Source of the DNA: JAGNXB01 sp964471595
GTDB lineage: Bacteria > Bacteroidota > Bacteroidia > Chitinophagales > Saprospiraceae
DNA: 52,087 nucleotides
Direction of reading: 5' to 3'
NCBI GenBank assembly: GCA_964471595.1
Contig: CAYYGN010000022.1
Span: forward strand, 1-52,087
Part shown: one piece after another, positions 25,414 to 32,583 of the stretch
Layout of the letters: every line of letters begins with the position of its first letter
How positions within the stretch are numbered: position 1 is the first letter of the stretch
Translations under genes and position numbers: made by a program
The notes under the pieces: model-generated
What the model was told of the DNA's origin: nothing
What the model saw: the letters and a program-made list of their open reading frames with translations, nothing else
Databases searched by the model: none

Positions 25414-25655
25414 ATGAAATCCGGGTGTGGATGGCATGTCTTTGCAGCCCGGGGCAAATCTTGGAGGCAAAACCGGATATCATGCGCTGGGAGGGCCGAG
25501 AAACCAGTTTAAACGTGGACTTCCGCCGGAGGGGGAATGCCCGCAAGGTATGAGCAGGGTTGGGCATAGGTACCATCCTTCTGGTCATCATCGGCCTGAT
25601 CATGGGGGAAGACCCCGTCTTCCTGATCGCCCGGCTCCAGCAGGGGGAGGCTGTC
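25414..25655 (+). pseudogene. Duplicate 5' fragment of the zinc-peptidase gene
   Basis: 242 bp aligning without gaps to 27204-27445 (21 mismatches by my count, about 91%). It includes 68 bp upstream of the start codon and the first 58 codons (25482 onward). Codon 24 is TGA (25551) where the intact gene has GGA. After 25655 similarity ends abruptly. The frame after the stop stays open to 25880, giving a chimeric open frame with one membrane segment, but nothing shows it is expressed. Confidence 0.85.
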
Positions 25656-25963
25656 TTGTCAAAAGGTGGCCGGAATAACTGGAGACGTTGGCCACTGGCG
25701 AGATGCAAGGAATTTTCTCTATGGCAGACCCGCTACAACCGGAAGTTTGGCTGTACAGAGGATATTGCACTCCTTCCGTTCTACTGCCTGGCCGATTTCG
25801 GGCAAGGCTGCACGGTACTAGAAGAGGGAATGAATGTAATTTTCGAGGAGCGAACAGAGGATAATTTTGAAGAAATCTAATTACGAATACACGAGAAATC
25901 AGACGCAGGCCGTTTCTTGTTTTTCGGGAAATGAATTAAATAGCTCACTACATGCACTTTGTG
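25656..25963. other. Junction region, no clear gene
   Basis: About 300 bp passing from GC-rich to AT-rich DNA. The only open frame is the read-through from the peptidase fragment (to 25880), whose extra 75 residues resemble nothing I know. The left border of the AT-rich cassette lies in here. Confidence 0.45.
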
Positions 25964-26161
25964 CTAAGAACTAAATTTTATCCTCCTGTAGTGGAGGTAA
26001 AACAAGTAAATCCACATTGGCAGAGCAAAATAAATTACAGAAAAATCAAAATACTTGCCTTTTGAATGATTCATTATCAAATACGCTCCCTCGATGGTTA
26101 CCAATGAGATGAAAAGGGTATAAATACCTGCGAATAATATTTTCCTGGTTGTACTTTGCAT
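25964..26161 (-). CDS. Small two-helix membrane protein
   Basis: Protein of 65 residues from the ATG at 26161. Two hydrophobic segments (LFAGIYTLFISLVTIEGAYL and VIYFALPMWIYLFYL) are separated by a short polar loop NHSKGKYFD; the ends are basic. It begins 10 bp after the stop of the lipoprotein gene, on the same strand, so the pair is probably one transcript. No family recognised. The context, an exported acidic protein plus a small membrane protein, could fit an effector with a membrane immunity or anchor protein, but that is speculation. Confidence 0.6.
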   Translation of the reverse strand: MQSTTRKILFAGIYTLFISLVTIEGAYLIMNHSKGKYFDFSVIYFALPMWIYLFYLHYRRIKFSS

Positions 26162-26171
26162 AAATAAAATA

Positions 26172-26935
26172 TTATTTTCCCCATTTTGAAATACCGATGC
26201 TAAATCCAATGCCAGACCAAGCTCCGGCGGTTAAACGATCCCATTGATCCTCCGGCAGCACGTTTCCATCATCTTTATAATCTTGATAAACTGCATATGC
26301 CCAGCCAAATAGAAATCCTGCAAGGTCCATATGAGGAACGGGTGGATCAGGTTCCTCCCAATTCCAATAACTGGTTGAATATGAAAGTACTCCAAGTGCT
26401 CCCTCAATGCCTTCTTTTTCTCGCCAACTATACGATGTATTCTCAAATATTTCGTATAGCGATTCGTAATCATATGCGTCATTTTCAAGCATATACGAAA
26501 GTGTATCCAGAATTGCCATATGTGTGAATCCAATCGAATCAACAAGCAGGGTTTTACTGTATTCAACTACATCAACTGCAAAGTCAATTTGTTCTCCTAA
26601 GTCATCAGCATTGTACAACTCTACAAGTCTGGCATACAAGGAGTCGTTAATATGCAATGTGTTAAAAAGATATTGTGTATCCATCCCAAGTTGACCCGCA
26701 ACAGTTTCGGCACAATAAATAATATTAATAGGAGTCCATTCAACAGGTGTACAATTGGTATCAAAGCTATCTAATCCTTGATTATGAAGTGTGCCCGCCA
26801 GATCGAATAATATCTCTGTCCTTAATGAAGCAGAATTCATGGAGGTGGGATCTTCTGGATTCAAGTCCTCGAAAGATTGGCACGCAACAATATAAAAAGG
26901 AAAAGCAGCAGCAAAGGAAATACAAAATATCTCAT
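26172..26935 (-). CDS. AT-rich lipoprotein, signal out of frame (T5 run)
   Basis: The ATG at 26935 opens a typical signal (MRYFVFPLLLLFLF) that then runs to a stop. Adding one T to the T5 run (plus-strand A at 26894-26898) continues it as YIVACQSFEDLNPEDP, a lipobox with Cys, into the 230-residue body. Without the shift the body has only a TTG start at 26864 and no signal. The body is acidic, rich in Tyr, Asp and Leu helices (FAVDVVEYSKTLLVD), and ends in a Gly-rich hydrophobic segment (LAGFLFGWAYAVY, GAWSGIGFSIGISK). No family recognised. A promoter-like TTG-N20-TACATTTA precedes the ATG, supporting that start. Confidence 0.65.
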
Positions 26936-27203
26936 GATTTAAGTTTTTTTAAATTTGCAATTAAATGTATCGCCTCAGGGCTTACCTGTCAAGTGGATTT
27001 CGGGCATTAAGTAATAATTAACACTATTATTTAGTTGTTCAATGTGTATATGCCTGTATAATAATGTTTTGACGTATTTGAAATTTGAATATGAATAAAA
27101 AATTATGAATATTGACATTTGATGGCCTTTGATTCCAAACTTTTGAATTGATCAGATGTACAACTAGTTGGATTCATGTCCGTCCAAACCAGACCACCTC
27201 AGA
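26936..27203. other. AT-rich gap, right border of cassette
   Basis: About 270 bp with no gene. It contains the promoter of the minus-strand lipoprotein gene at its left end. It turns abruptly into GC-rich DNA at 27204, where the second copy of the 242-bp duplication starts. Confidence 0.5.
26962..26992 (-). promoter_or_regulatory. Promoter of the AT-rich lipoprotein gene
   Basis: On the minus strand TTG (26992-26990) is followed after 20 bases by TACATTTA (26969-26962), one base off the consensus TAnnTTTG. Predicted start is near 26956, about 20 bases before the ATG at 26935. Confidence 0.5.
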
Positions 27204-27445
27204 ATGAAATCCGGGTCTGGATGGCATGTCTTTGCAGCCCGGGACGTATCTTGGAGGCAAAACCGGATATCATGCGCTGGGAGGGCCGACAAACCAGTTC
27301 AAACGTGGACGACCGCAGGAAAGGCAATGCCCGAAAAGTAGGAGCAGGCCTGGGCATAGGTACCATCCTTCTGGTCATCATCGGCCTGATCATGGGTGAA
27401 GACCCCGCCTCCCTGATCGCCCGGCTCCAGCAGGGAGAGGCTGTC
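27204..27445. repeat. 242-bp direct duplication, intact copy
   Basis: Matches 25414-25655 without gaps, 1790 bp away in the same orientation. It covers the upstream region and the first 58 codons of the zinc metallopeptidase gene. The two-gene AT-rich cassette lies between the copies. Confidence 0.88.
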
Positions 27446-28135
27446 GAACAGACCGGTGAACAGGGGGTGCAGGAAACCGGCGGGGCCGATGACGAGCTCG
27501 CCCGTTTTGTCGGCGTTGTCCTCAAGGATACCGAGGATGTATGGGACAAGCTGTTCAATGAGCAATTGGGCCGTACCTATCAGCATCCGACCCTCGTCCT
27601 GTTCTCGGGTCAGGACCGCTCGGCCTGCGGATTTGCCAGCGCCGCCACAGGTCCCTTTTATTGTCCGGCCGACAGGACGGTGTACATCGACCTCTCTTTT
27701 TACAATGACCTCAAGACCCGGTTTGGAGCCACAGGGGATTTTGCCATGGCCTATGTCGTGGCTCATGAAGTCGCCCACCACGTACAGAACGAACTCGGCA
27801 TTCTGCCTCAGGTCCATCAACAACAGCAGCGCTCGGACAAAACCACCGCCAACGAGCTTTCCGTACGCCTCGAACTGCAGGCCGATTTTCTGGCAGGGGT
27901 TTGGGCCCATCATGCCCATAAAATGAAGAATATCCTGGAGACGGGGGATCTGGAGGAAGCCCTCGCCGCCGCCGAGGCCATCGGCGATGACCGGATCCAG
28001 ATGCGCTCACGGGGATATGTCGTACCCGAATCGTTCACCCACGGGAGCTCCGAGCAACGCATGCGGTGGTTTACCCTCGGCGTGCGGAGTGGTGACCTGC
28101 GCCAGGGCGACACGTTTGCTGCCAACCCGCTCTAA
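27272..28135 (+). CDS. Neutral zinc metallopeptidase, YpfJ-like
   Basis: Protein of 287 residues from the ATG at 27272 (MRWEGR is the usual start of the family). One membrane segment GLGIGTILLVIIGLIMG follows a short basic cytoplasmic end; the rest is outside. The peptidase motif VAHEVAHHVQ gives HExxH, with RLELQADFLAGVW providing the third ligand region. ACGFASAATGPFYCPAD and YIDLSF are family hallmarks. Substrate unknown. Its 5' end, with the upstream DNA, exists a second time next to polA. Confidence 0.92.
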   Translation: MRWEGRQTSSNVDDRRKGNARKVGAGLGIGTILLVIIGLIMGEDPASLIARLQQGEAVEQTGEQGVQETGGADDELARFVGVVLKDTEDVWDKLFNEQLGRTYQHPTLVLFSGQDRSACGFASAATGPFYCPADRTVYIDLSFYNDLKTRFGATGDFAMAYVVAHEVAHHVQNELGILPQVHQQQQRSDKTTANELSVRLELQADFLAGVWAHHAHKMKNILETGDLEEALAAAEAIGDDRIQMRSRGYVVPESFTHGSSEQRMRWFTLGVRSGDLRQGDTFAANPL

Positions 28136-28222
28136 GGGGTCTCTTCGTCATTCCACAGGCATTGCGATGCCATGGTGCAGCGCCGTCCAAGGCAATCGGG
28201 GCGATGCCCTTATTTTTGCCAT

Positions 28223-28708
28223 ATGACCCGGGAACTGGCCCTCGAGCATCTGGAGCGCTATTGCGACTATCAGGACAGATGCCATCTGGATGTCCACCGC
28301 AAACTGGTCCGAATGGGTATTCGCGGAGATGACCGCGATTGGATCGTGGGCGAGTTGTTGCGGAGCGGACATCTCAACGAAGAGCGCTTCGCGCGGAGCC
28401 TGGCCCGCGGCAAGTTTCGCATCAACGGATGGGGGAGGCTCCGGATCGCCGAAGCCCTCCGGGTCCGGAAAATAGGAGAATACCTGTGCCGCAAAGCCCT
28501 CGAGGAGATACCGGAAGACGAGTACGAGGCATCGGCCCGCCATCTTCTTGAAAGTACGCTGGAGGCCCTCCCGCCGGACTTGGTGACCGGCGAAATCCGT
28601 AACCGGCTCCGCAGCCGGGCCATCGCGCGCGGTTTTGAGCCCGCCCTGCTGGACCGGCTGGTTCCCGAAGTGATGCAGGCCGGCGATCGTCAGCAGGGCG
28701 ACAAATAG
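28223..28708 (+). CDS. recX: Regulatory protein RecX
   Basis: Protein of 161 residues from the ATG at 28223. The three-helix repeats are visible: ALEHLERYCDYQDRCHLDVHRKLVRMGI, then LLRSGHLNEERFARSLARGKFRINGWGRLRIAEAL, then a degenerate third ending ARGFEPALLDRLV. RecX caps RecA filaments and limits recombination. In Bacteroidota it is usually not next to recA, as here. It ends 52 bp before the LytTR gene. Confidence 0.85.
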   Translation: MTRELALEHLERYCDYQDRCHLDVHRKLVRMGIRGDDRDWIVGELLRSGHLNEERFARSLARGKFRINGWGRLRIAEALRVRKIGEYLCRKALEEIPEDEYEASARHLLESTLEALPPDLVTGEIRNRLRSRAIARGFEPALLDRLVPEVMQAGDRQQGDK

Positions 28709-28760
28709 CGCCATTGCTCAAAACCGGGTGTCCATAGGGTGGTAAATTGCCCCCGTGACC

Positions 28761-29135
28761 ATGGCCGCCCAAACCAACGGACCCCTGCTGCCGGATTTGC
28801 GCCGGTTGGCCTTGCCCGTGCAGGAGGGTTGGACGTTTCTTCCCCTGGAGGATATCCGCTACCTTTCTGCCGACGGCAACTACTCCCGCATCCATCTGGG
28901 CACCGGCCGGGATGTCATCGTCACCCGAACGCTGTCGGCCCTGGAGCAGCAGTTTCGCCCCAACGATCTGTTTTTGCGTATCCACAGGTCTTATCTCGTC
29001 AACCTGGAATATCTGCGCCATTATCACCGCTCCCGCCAGGGGGTAGTGGTGCTGGACGACGGCACCCGGTTGCCGGTGGCAGCCGGGCGACGGGCGGTTT
29101 TCGAGGAGCTGCTGTTGCAATTATTCCGTTACTGA
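28761..29135 (+). CDS. LytTR-domain DNA-binding protein, no receiver
   Basis: Protein of 124 residues from the ATG at 28761; a GTG at 28755 is also possible. FLPLEDIRYLSADGNYSRIHL, VTRTLSALEQQF and FLRIHRSYLVNLEYL are the LytTR hallmarks. The usual CheY-like receiver is missing, so signals must arrive by expression level, a partner, or a ligand. It lies between recX and lspA on the same strand; a separate promoter follows before lspA. Confidence 0.88.
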   Translation: MAAQTNGPLLPDLRRLALPVQEGWTFLPLEDIRYLSADGNYSRIHLGTGRDVIVTRTLSALEQQFRPNDLFLRIHRSYLVNLEYLRHYHRSRQGVVVLDDGTRLPVAAGRRAVFEELLLQLFRY

Positions 29136-29141
29136 CAGGGA

Positions 29142-29170
29142 TTGACGGCCGGGAATAGTTGCTACCTTTG
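29142..29170 (+). promoter_or_regulatory. lspA promoter
   Basis: TTG (29142-29144), 18 bases, then TACCTTTG (29163-29170), an exact match to the Bacteroidota -7 consensus. The predicted start is about 15 bases before the TTG start codon of lspA. Confidence 0.6.
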
Positions 29171-29190
29171 GCGGGTTAAACCCAGGTGGC

Positions 29191-29862
29191 TTGAACCGAC
29201 TGACGTATCTCATCCTGCTGGTCGCCCTGATCCTGTTGGCCGACCAGGCCCTGAAAATTTGGGTCAAGACCCACATGCAGATCGGAGAGGAATTCCCCAT
29301 CCTCGGACAGCCATGGGCCCTCATCCACTTCGTCGAGAACGAAGGGATGGCCTTCGGGTGGAAGATCCCGGCCGCCTATGGCAAGTTGATCCTTTCCCTG
29401 TTCCGGTTGGGGGCCATTGCCTTTCTGATCTACCTGATCCGCAATTTGCTGGCTGCCGGAGCGGGCTTTGGCCTGATATCCTGTTTTGCACTCATCTTCG
29501 CCGGCGCCCTCGGCAATATCATTGACAGCGCTTTCTACGGAATGATCTTCAGCGCTTCACCCTATCACGGCGGTGTGGCCGAGCTGTTTCCGGCATCGGG
29601 CGGGTACGCCGGATTTCTCCACGGCAAGGTGGTGGACATGTTCTATTTCCCGTTGATCGAGACCACCTGGCCGTCCTGGATGCCTTTTGTAGGGGGGGAG
29701 TCCTTCCTGTTCTTCCGACCGGTGTTCAATATCGCCGACGCGTCGATCACGACCGGAGTGATCATGTTGCTGCTCTTCCACCGCAAGTTCTTCCTGCATG
29801 ACCCCCGCGCTGCCGGGCATGAGGAAAAGGAGCTGCCGGGGGTGGTGACCACTGAAAAATAA
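29191..29862 (+). CDS. lspA: Lipoprotein signal peptidase II
   Basis: Protein of 223 residues with a TTG start at 29191, supported by the promoter just upstream and by MNRLTYLILLVALILLADQALK as a standard first helix. The catalytic aspartates are Asp112 in GNIIDS and Asp183 in FNIADAS. VENEGMAFG is the conserved N/G segment. It removes signal peptides from prolipoproteins in the inner membrane. It is longer than the about 160-residue proteobacterial form because of a periplasmic loop around 120-170, as usual in Bacteroidota. The window encodes several lipoproteins it would process. Confidence 0.95.
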   Translation: MNRLTYLILLVALILLADQALKIWVKTHMQIGEEFPILGQPWALIHFVENEGMAFGWKIPAAYGKLILSLFRLGAIAFLIYLIRNLLAAGAGFGLISCFALIFAGALGNIIDSAFYGMIFSASPYHGGVAELFPASGGYAGFLHGKVVDMFYFPLIETTWPSWMPFVGGESFLFFRPVFNIADASITTGVIMLLLFHRKFFLHDPRAAGHEEKELPGVVTTEK

Positions 29863-29987
29863 TTTTGCCCGAAAATCCCTGATTTTGTGACAGGGATGAG
29901 GGCGAACGCTCTTTGGAGAGGTATCAGGCCGTTTTGTCCATTGGATGCCAGGTGACGGCCTTCGGAAGGGGGGTGTCGGGGTGGGAA

Positions 29988-30308
29988 TTACCGCTTTTTG
30001 CGGACCGTGTCGTTGTAGTTCCCGATGGCAATGACGGATTGCTCGATCAGGGGATAGTTGAGTTCGTAATAGACATACTTTCCCTTTCGTGAAGCATCGA
30101 CAACACCCGAGTCCCGGAGGATTCGGAGATGTTGGGACGTGATGGACTGCTCCAGACGAAGCGAATTGTAGATCTTGTTGACATTGACGTTGGGATTGCG
30201 GTCAATGAACTCCATGATCTTCAGCCGAAGGGGGTGAGCGATGGCTCTGAGCAGTTCGGAGGAAATGTGCAGTTTTTCCGGGTCAATACCGACCTTGACT
30301 CTCTCCAT
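29988..30308 (-). CDS. ArsR-like winged-helix repressor A
   Basis: Protein of 106 residues. AHPLRLKIMEFID, YNSLRLEQSITSQHLRILRDSGVV and RKGKYVYYELN form the ArsR/SmtB winged helix. It has no cysteine, so the common metal-thiolate sites are absent and the inducer is unknown. It closely resembles the next gene upstream (30549-30887). No transporter or enzyme gene sits with it, so targets may be elsewhere. A perfect 18-bp palindrome lies about 140 bp upstream of its start. Confidence 0.85.
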   Translation of the reverse strand: MERVKVGIDPEKLHISSELLRAIAHPLRLKIMEFIDRNPNVNVNKIYNSLRLEQSITSQHLRILRDSGVVDASRKGKYVYYELNYPLIEQSVIAIGNYNDTVRKKR

Positions 30309-30387
30309 GAGTGTGCGTTGAGTGTACCTAGTGCGTTTACCTGTGGCAAATATCGCATTTTAATTTTTTTCACCCAATACGGATCAA

Positions 30388-30424
30388 CAAAAAATGCTGT
30401 GAATCCATTGATCCACAGCATTTT
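30388..30424 (-). terminator. Terminator after ArsR-like gene B
   Basis: An 11-bp perfect stem (AAAATGCTGTG at 30391-30401, CACAGCATTTT at 30414-30424) with a 12-base loop; read on the minus strand it ends in a T6 run. A second, mutually exclusive pairing GGATCAA (30381-30387) with TTGATCC (30408-30414) overlaps it. It lies 125 bp after the stop of the gene at 30549. Confidence 0.7.
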
Positions 30425-30448
30425 CCGGAGACAGTACCTATATACATA

Positions 30449-30466
30449 TGGCATTATATAATGCCA
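30449..30466. promoter_or_regulatory. 18-bp perfect palindrome, candidate operator
   Basis: TGGCATTATATAATGCCA is its own reverse complement. It lies between the two ArsR-like genes, upstream of repressor A. Size and AT-rich centre fit an operator of a dimeric winged-helix repressor; which protein binds is not known. Confidence 0.5.
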
Positions 30467-30548
30467 CATAGTGCGCTAAAGAACACGGAATTATTGGTTG
30501 GGAAGCGACCCGGGAAGGTCAGATATGATCGTAAAAAAAATGTTTCAA

Positions 30549-30887
30549 TCAACTGGCAAGTTCCTCGACGAGACGGGATATTTGTGACAATCGCTCGCGG
30601 TCTACCATATAGTTGATGAACTTTCCCTTGCGTTGGGTGATGACCACACCGGCTCTCCTGAGGATGGCCAGATGCTGGGACGCCACCGACTGTTCCAGGC
30701 GCAATTTGATGTAGATGTCCGTAACGGTCATGCTTTCGTGTTCCTCCAAAAGGTCAATGACACTCTGGCGCAGTTTGTGGTTTACCGCCCGCAGGACCAG
30801 AACGGCCTTGCGCAATTCTGCATAGTCCAGCTGTATCTCCGACTTCCCTTTCTTCAGAATGATGGATTCATTCTTCGTTTTTCTCAT
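30549..30887 (-). CDS. ArsR-like winged-helix repressor B
   Basis: Protein of 112 residues from the ATG at 30887. Helices ELRKAVLVLRAVNHKLRQSVIDLLEE, then IYIKLRLEQSVASQHLAILRRAGVV and QRKGKFINYMVD give the winged helix. The recognition part LRLEQS-SQHL-ILR is shared with repressor A, pointing to duplication and perhaps overlapping sites. No cysteines. A palindrome sits on its predicted promoter, so it is probably autoregulated. Confidence 0.85.
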   Translation of the reverse strand: MRKTKNESIILKKGKSEIQLDYAELRKAVLVLRAVNHKLRQSVIDLLEEHESMTVTDIYIKLRLEQSVASQHLAILRRAGVVITQRKGKFINYMVDRERLSQISRLVEELAS

Positions 30888-31055
30888 GGGTCGTTGTTGT
30901 TTAGGTTGTTCCCAACGGGATTCGTTAAGCGAATTCTGTACCAAAATGGACTTCGCCAGCCGGTCAACCCGTTGGTATTTCGATGGCGACTGTCCTGTGA
31001 TTGGTGAGGCTGACCTTTGTCCACCTGCAAACACATTAACAATTCATATAAGATG

Positions 31056-31082
31056 TAAAGATATTGATTCACAATGAATCAA
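31056..31082 (-). promoter_or_regulatory. Promoter with overlapping palindromic operator
   Basis: TTGATTCA-CAA-TGAATCAA (31064-31082) is a perfect 8-bp inverted repeat with a 3-bp centre. On the minus strand it is followed directly by TATCTTTA (31063-31056), one base off the -7 consensus, and its own first TTG can act as the -33 element 16 bases away. A repressor bound here would cover the promoter of repressor B, about 170 bp before its start. Confidence 0.55.
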
Positions 31083-31213
31083 CCTAATTACAACTCATAT
31101 GGACGGTCCCGTTCATGCACAGGACGGCCATCGGTTTCGGGAAAGGGGGAGGGATGATGCCGCCATGGAAACATGGAAGCATATTCACCATACAAAAGAC
31201 CGTGCCAAAATGG

Positions 31214-31912
31214 CTAAGACCGGGTAACGGGAAATGATGAACCGGAGGGTGTCGTCACCCTCGCGGGTTTGACATAATCGGGTTCCAGTTGATCGAGATC
31301 TGCCCATTGGCCGGCCTCCCAACGCATGAGGGCCGGGGCTGTCAAATGGCGGGCTGAACAGCGGATCAGGGCGTCCTGTACCCCGTAGTCCGACCACAGG
31401 TTGGCCGTTTTGGCCGCACCATCGCCGCAGGCCAGAACGGGGCGGACGGCCTTTCCCAGCCACTCGCCGCCATCGGTTTCGTTCAAAATGACCGGCGTGG
31501 CTTCCCTAATGCACCTCCCATCAGGCGCATACAAACCGGCATACACCTCCAGCCTTCGGGCATCAATGCAGGCCAGGACCCAATGGCCGGGGTTGCCGGC
31601 AGCCGTAGCCAAAGCCAAAGCCTCCGTCGTTGGAATGGCCAACAACGGGATATCCAGTCCGAAGGCCAGCCCCTTGGCGGTGGACAGCCCCACCCTCAGA
31701 CCCGTATAGGATCCCGGGCCGGTACTGACCGAGACGGCATCCAGATCGGAGGGGCGGCACCCAGCCTCTGCCAGGAGGTCCCGGATGAATACCGCCAGCA
31801 TTTCGCCATGGACCAGGCCCTCCGTTTCGCGGATGGCCACCACATCAGACCCGTGGCTCAGCGCGGCCGAACACACCGCCGTCGCCGTTTCTATATGGAG
31901 GATCAATGCCAT
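31214..31912 (-). CDS. tsaB: tRNA t6A37 biosynthesis protein TsaB
   Basis: Protein of 232 residues from MALILHIETATAVCSAAL. VSVSTGPGSYTGLRVGLSTAKGLAFGLDIPL is the family signature, with the ASKHA-type fold but without the metal-binding site of its partner TsaD. TsaB, TsaD and TsaE together make the threonylcarbamoyl modification of tRNA A37. Its start overlaps the end of the upstream gene by 10 bp, and it ends a six-gene minus-strand run. Confidence 0.93.
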   Translation of the reverse strand: MALILHIETATAVCSAALSHGSDVVAIRETEGLVHGEMLAVFIRDLLAEAGCRPSDLDAVSVSTGPGSYTGLRVGLSTAKGLAFGLDIPLLAIPTTEALALATAAGNPGHWVLACIDARRLEVYAGLYAPDGRCIREATPVILNETDGGEWLGKAVRPVLACGDGAAKTANLWSDYGVQDALIRCSARHLTAPALMRWEAGQWADLDQLEPDYVKPARVTTPSGSSFPVTRS

Positions 31913-32583
31913 GAGCGGGAGGTCTCGGGTCGGGCCTGGCGTTTGCGCAGACAGGTGGCCAGCCATCGACGGGTTTCGCGACGCGCCCTCAGGTGCAAAA
32001 CGACTTCCCCACCGCCCCAGGTGAGGACACCGGCCAGGAGGGCGCTTTGACCCACCCATTCCGACGCGTCGGACCACTCCGGCAGGAAGGGACGGATCAT
32101 CAACAAATGGAGGACACTGGCGGCCACAGCCAACAGAAAAGATCCAATGGCAACAGCCCGCAACCGCTGGCGGGGTAATGCATAGGCAGCCGCCAACCGG
32201 GCGGTCAAAAATCGCCGGGCCAACCTGTGGTCGGGTGACAAACGCAGGATCTGCCGGAGTATGTGAATGGAAGCATCCGACCGGTCGAGGTGATAACAGG
32301 CCGCCGCCTTCCTGTACAGGAGGTGGAGGTACAGGTCGCCTTCCTCCAGGGATTGCAGGCGGTGATCCAATGCCAGGTGAAGTCCCTCCTCCACCTGCTG
32401 CAAAAACCGGTCGTACATCCCGCAGGCAAACAAGGCATCGAGATACAACATGTAGCTCTCTGCGTATTCGGTCGGATCCCCGTGCCGGATGGCTGGCGCG
32501 TGGCGTTCGAAAAACCGGATGACCTCCCGGTGGGTGTCTGCCCGCAGGGCCCGAATCTGCCGGGCATATGGGTAAGATGACAT
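31903..32583 (-). CDS. TPR-like protein with two membrane helices
   Basis: Protein of 226 residues. Residues 1-130 are helical with TPR-like spacing (YMLYLDALFACGMYDRFLQQVEEGLHLAL, LYRKAAACYHLDRSDASIHILRQIL). Two hydrophobic segments follow (LRAVAIGSFLLAVAASVLHLL and GQSALLAGVLTWGGGEVVLHL), then a very basic tail. Function unknown. It starts inside the stop codon of the cyclase gene (TAATG) and overlaps tsaB, so translation is coupled on both sides. Confidence 0.65.
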   Translation of the reverse strand: MSSYPYARQIRALRADTHREVIRFFERHAPAIRHGDPTEYAESYMLYLDALFACGMYDRFLQQVEEGLHLALDHRLQSLEEGDLYLHLLYRKAAACYHLDRSDASIHILRQILRLSPDHRLARRFLTARLAAAYALPRQRLRAVAIGSFLLAVAASVLHLLMIRPFLPEWSDASEWVGQSALLAGVLTWGGGEVVLHLRARRETRRWLATCLRKRQARPETSRSWH

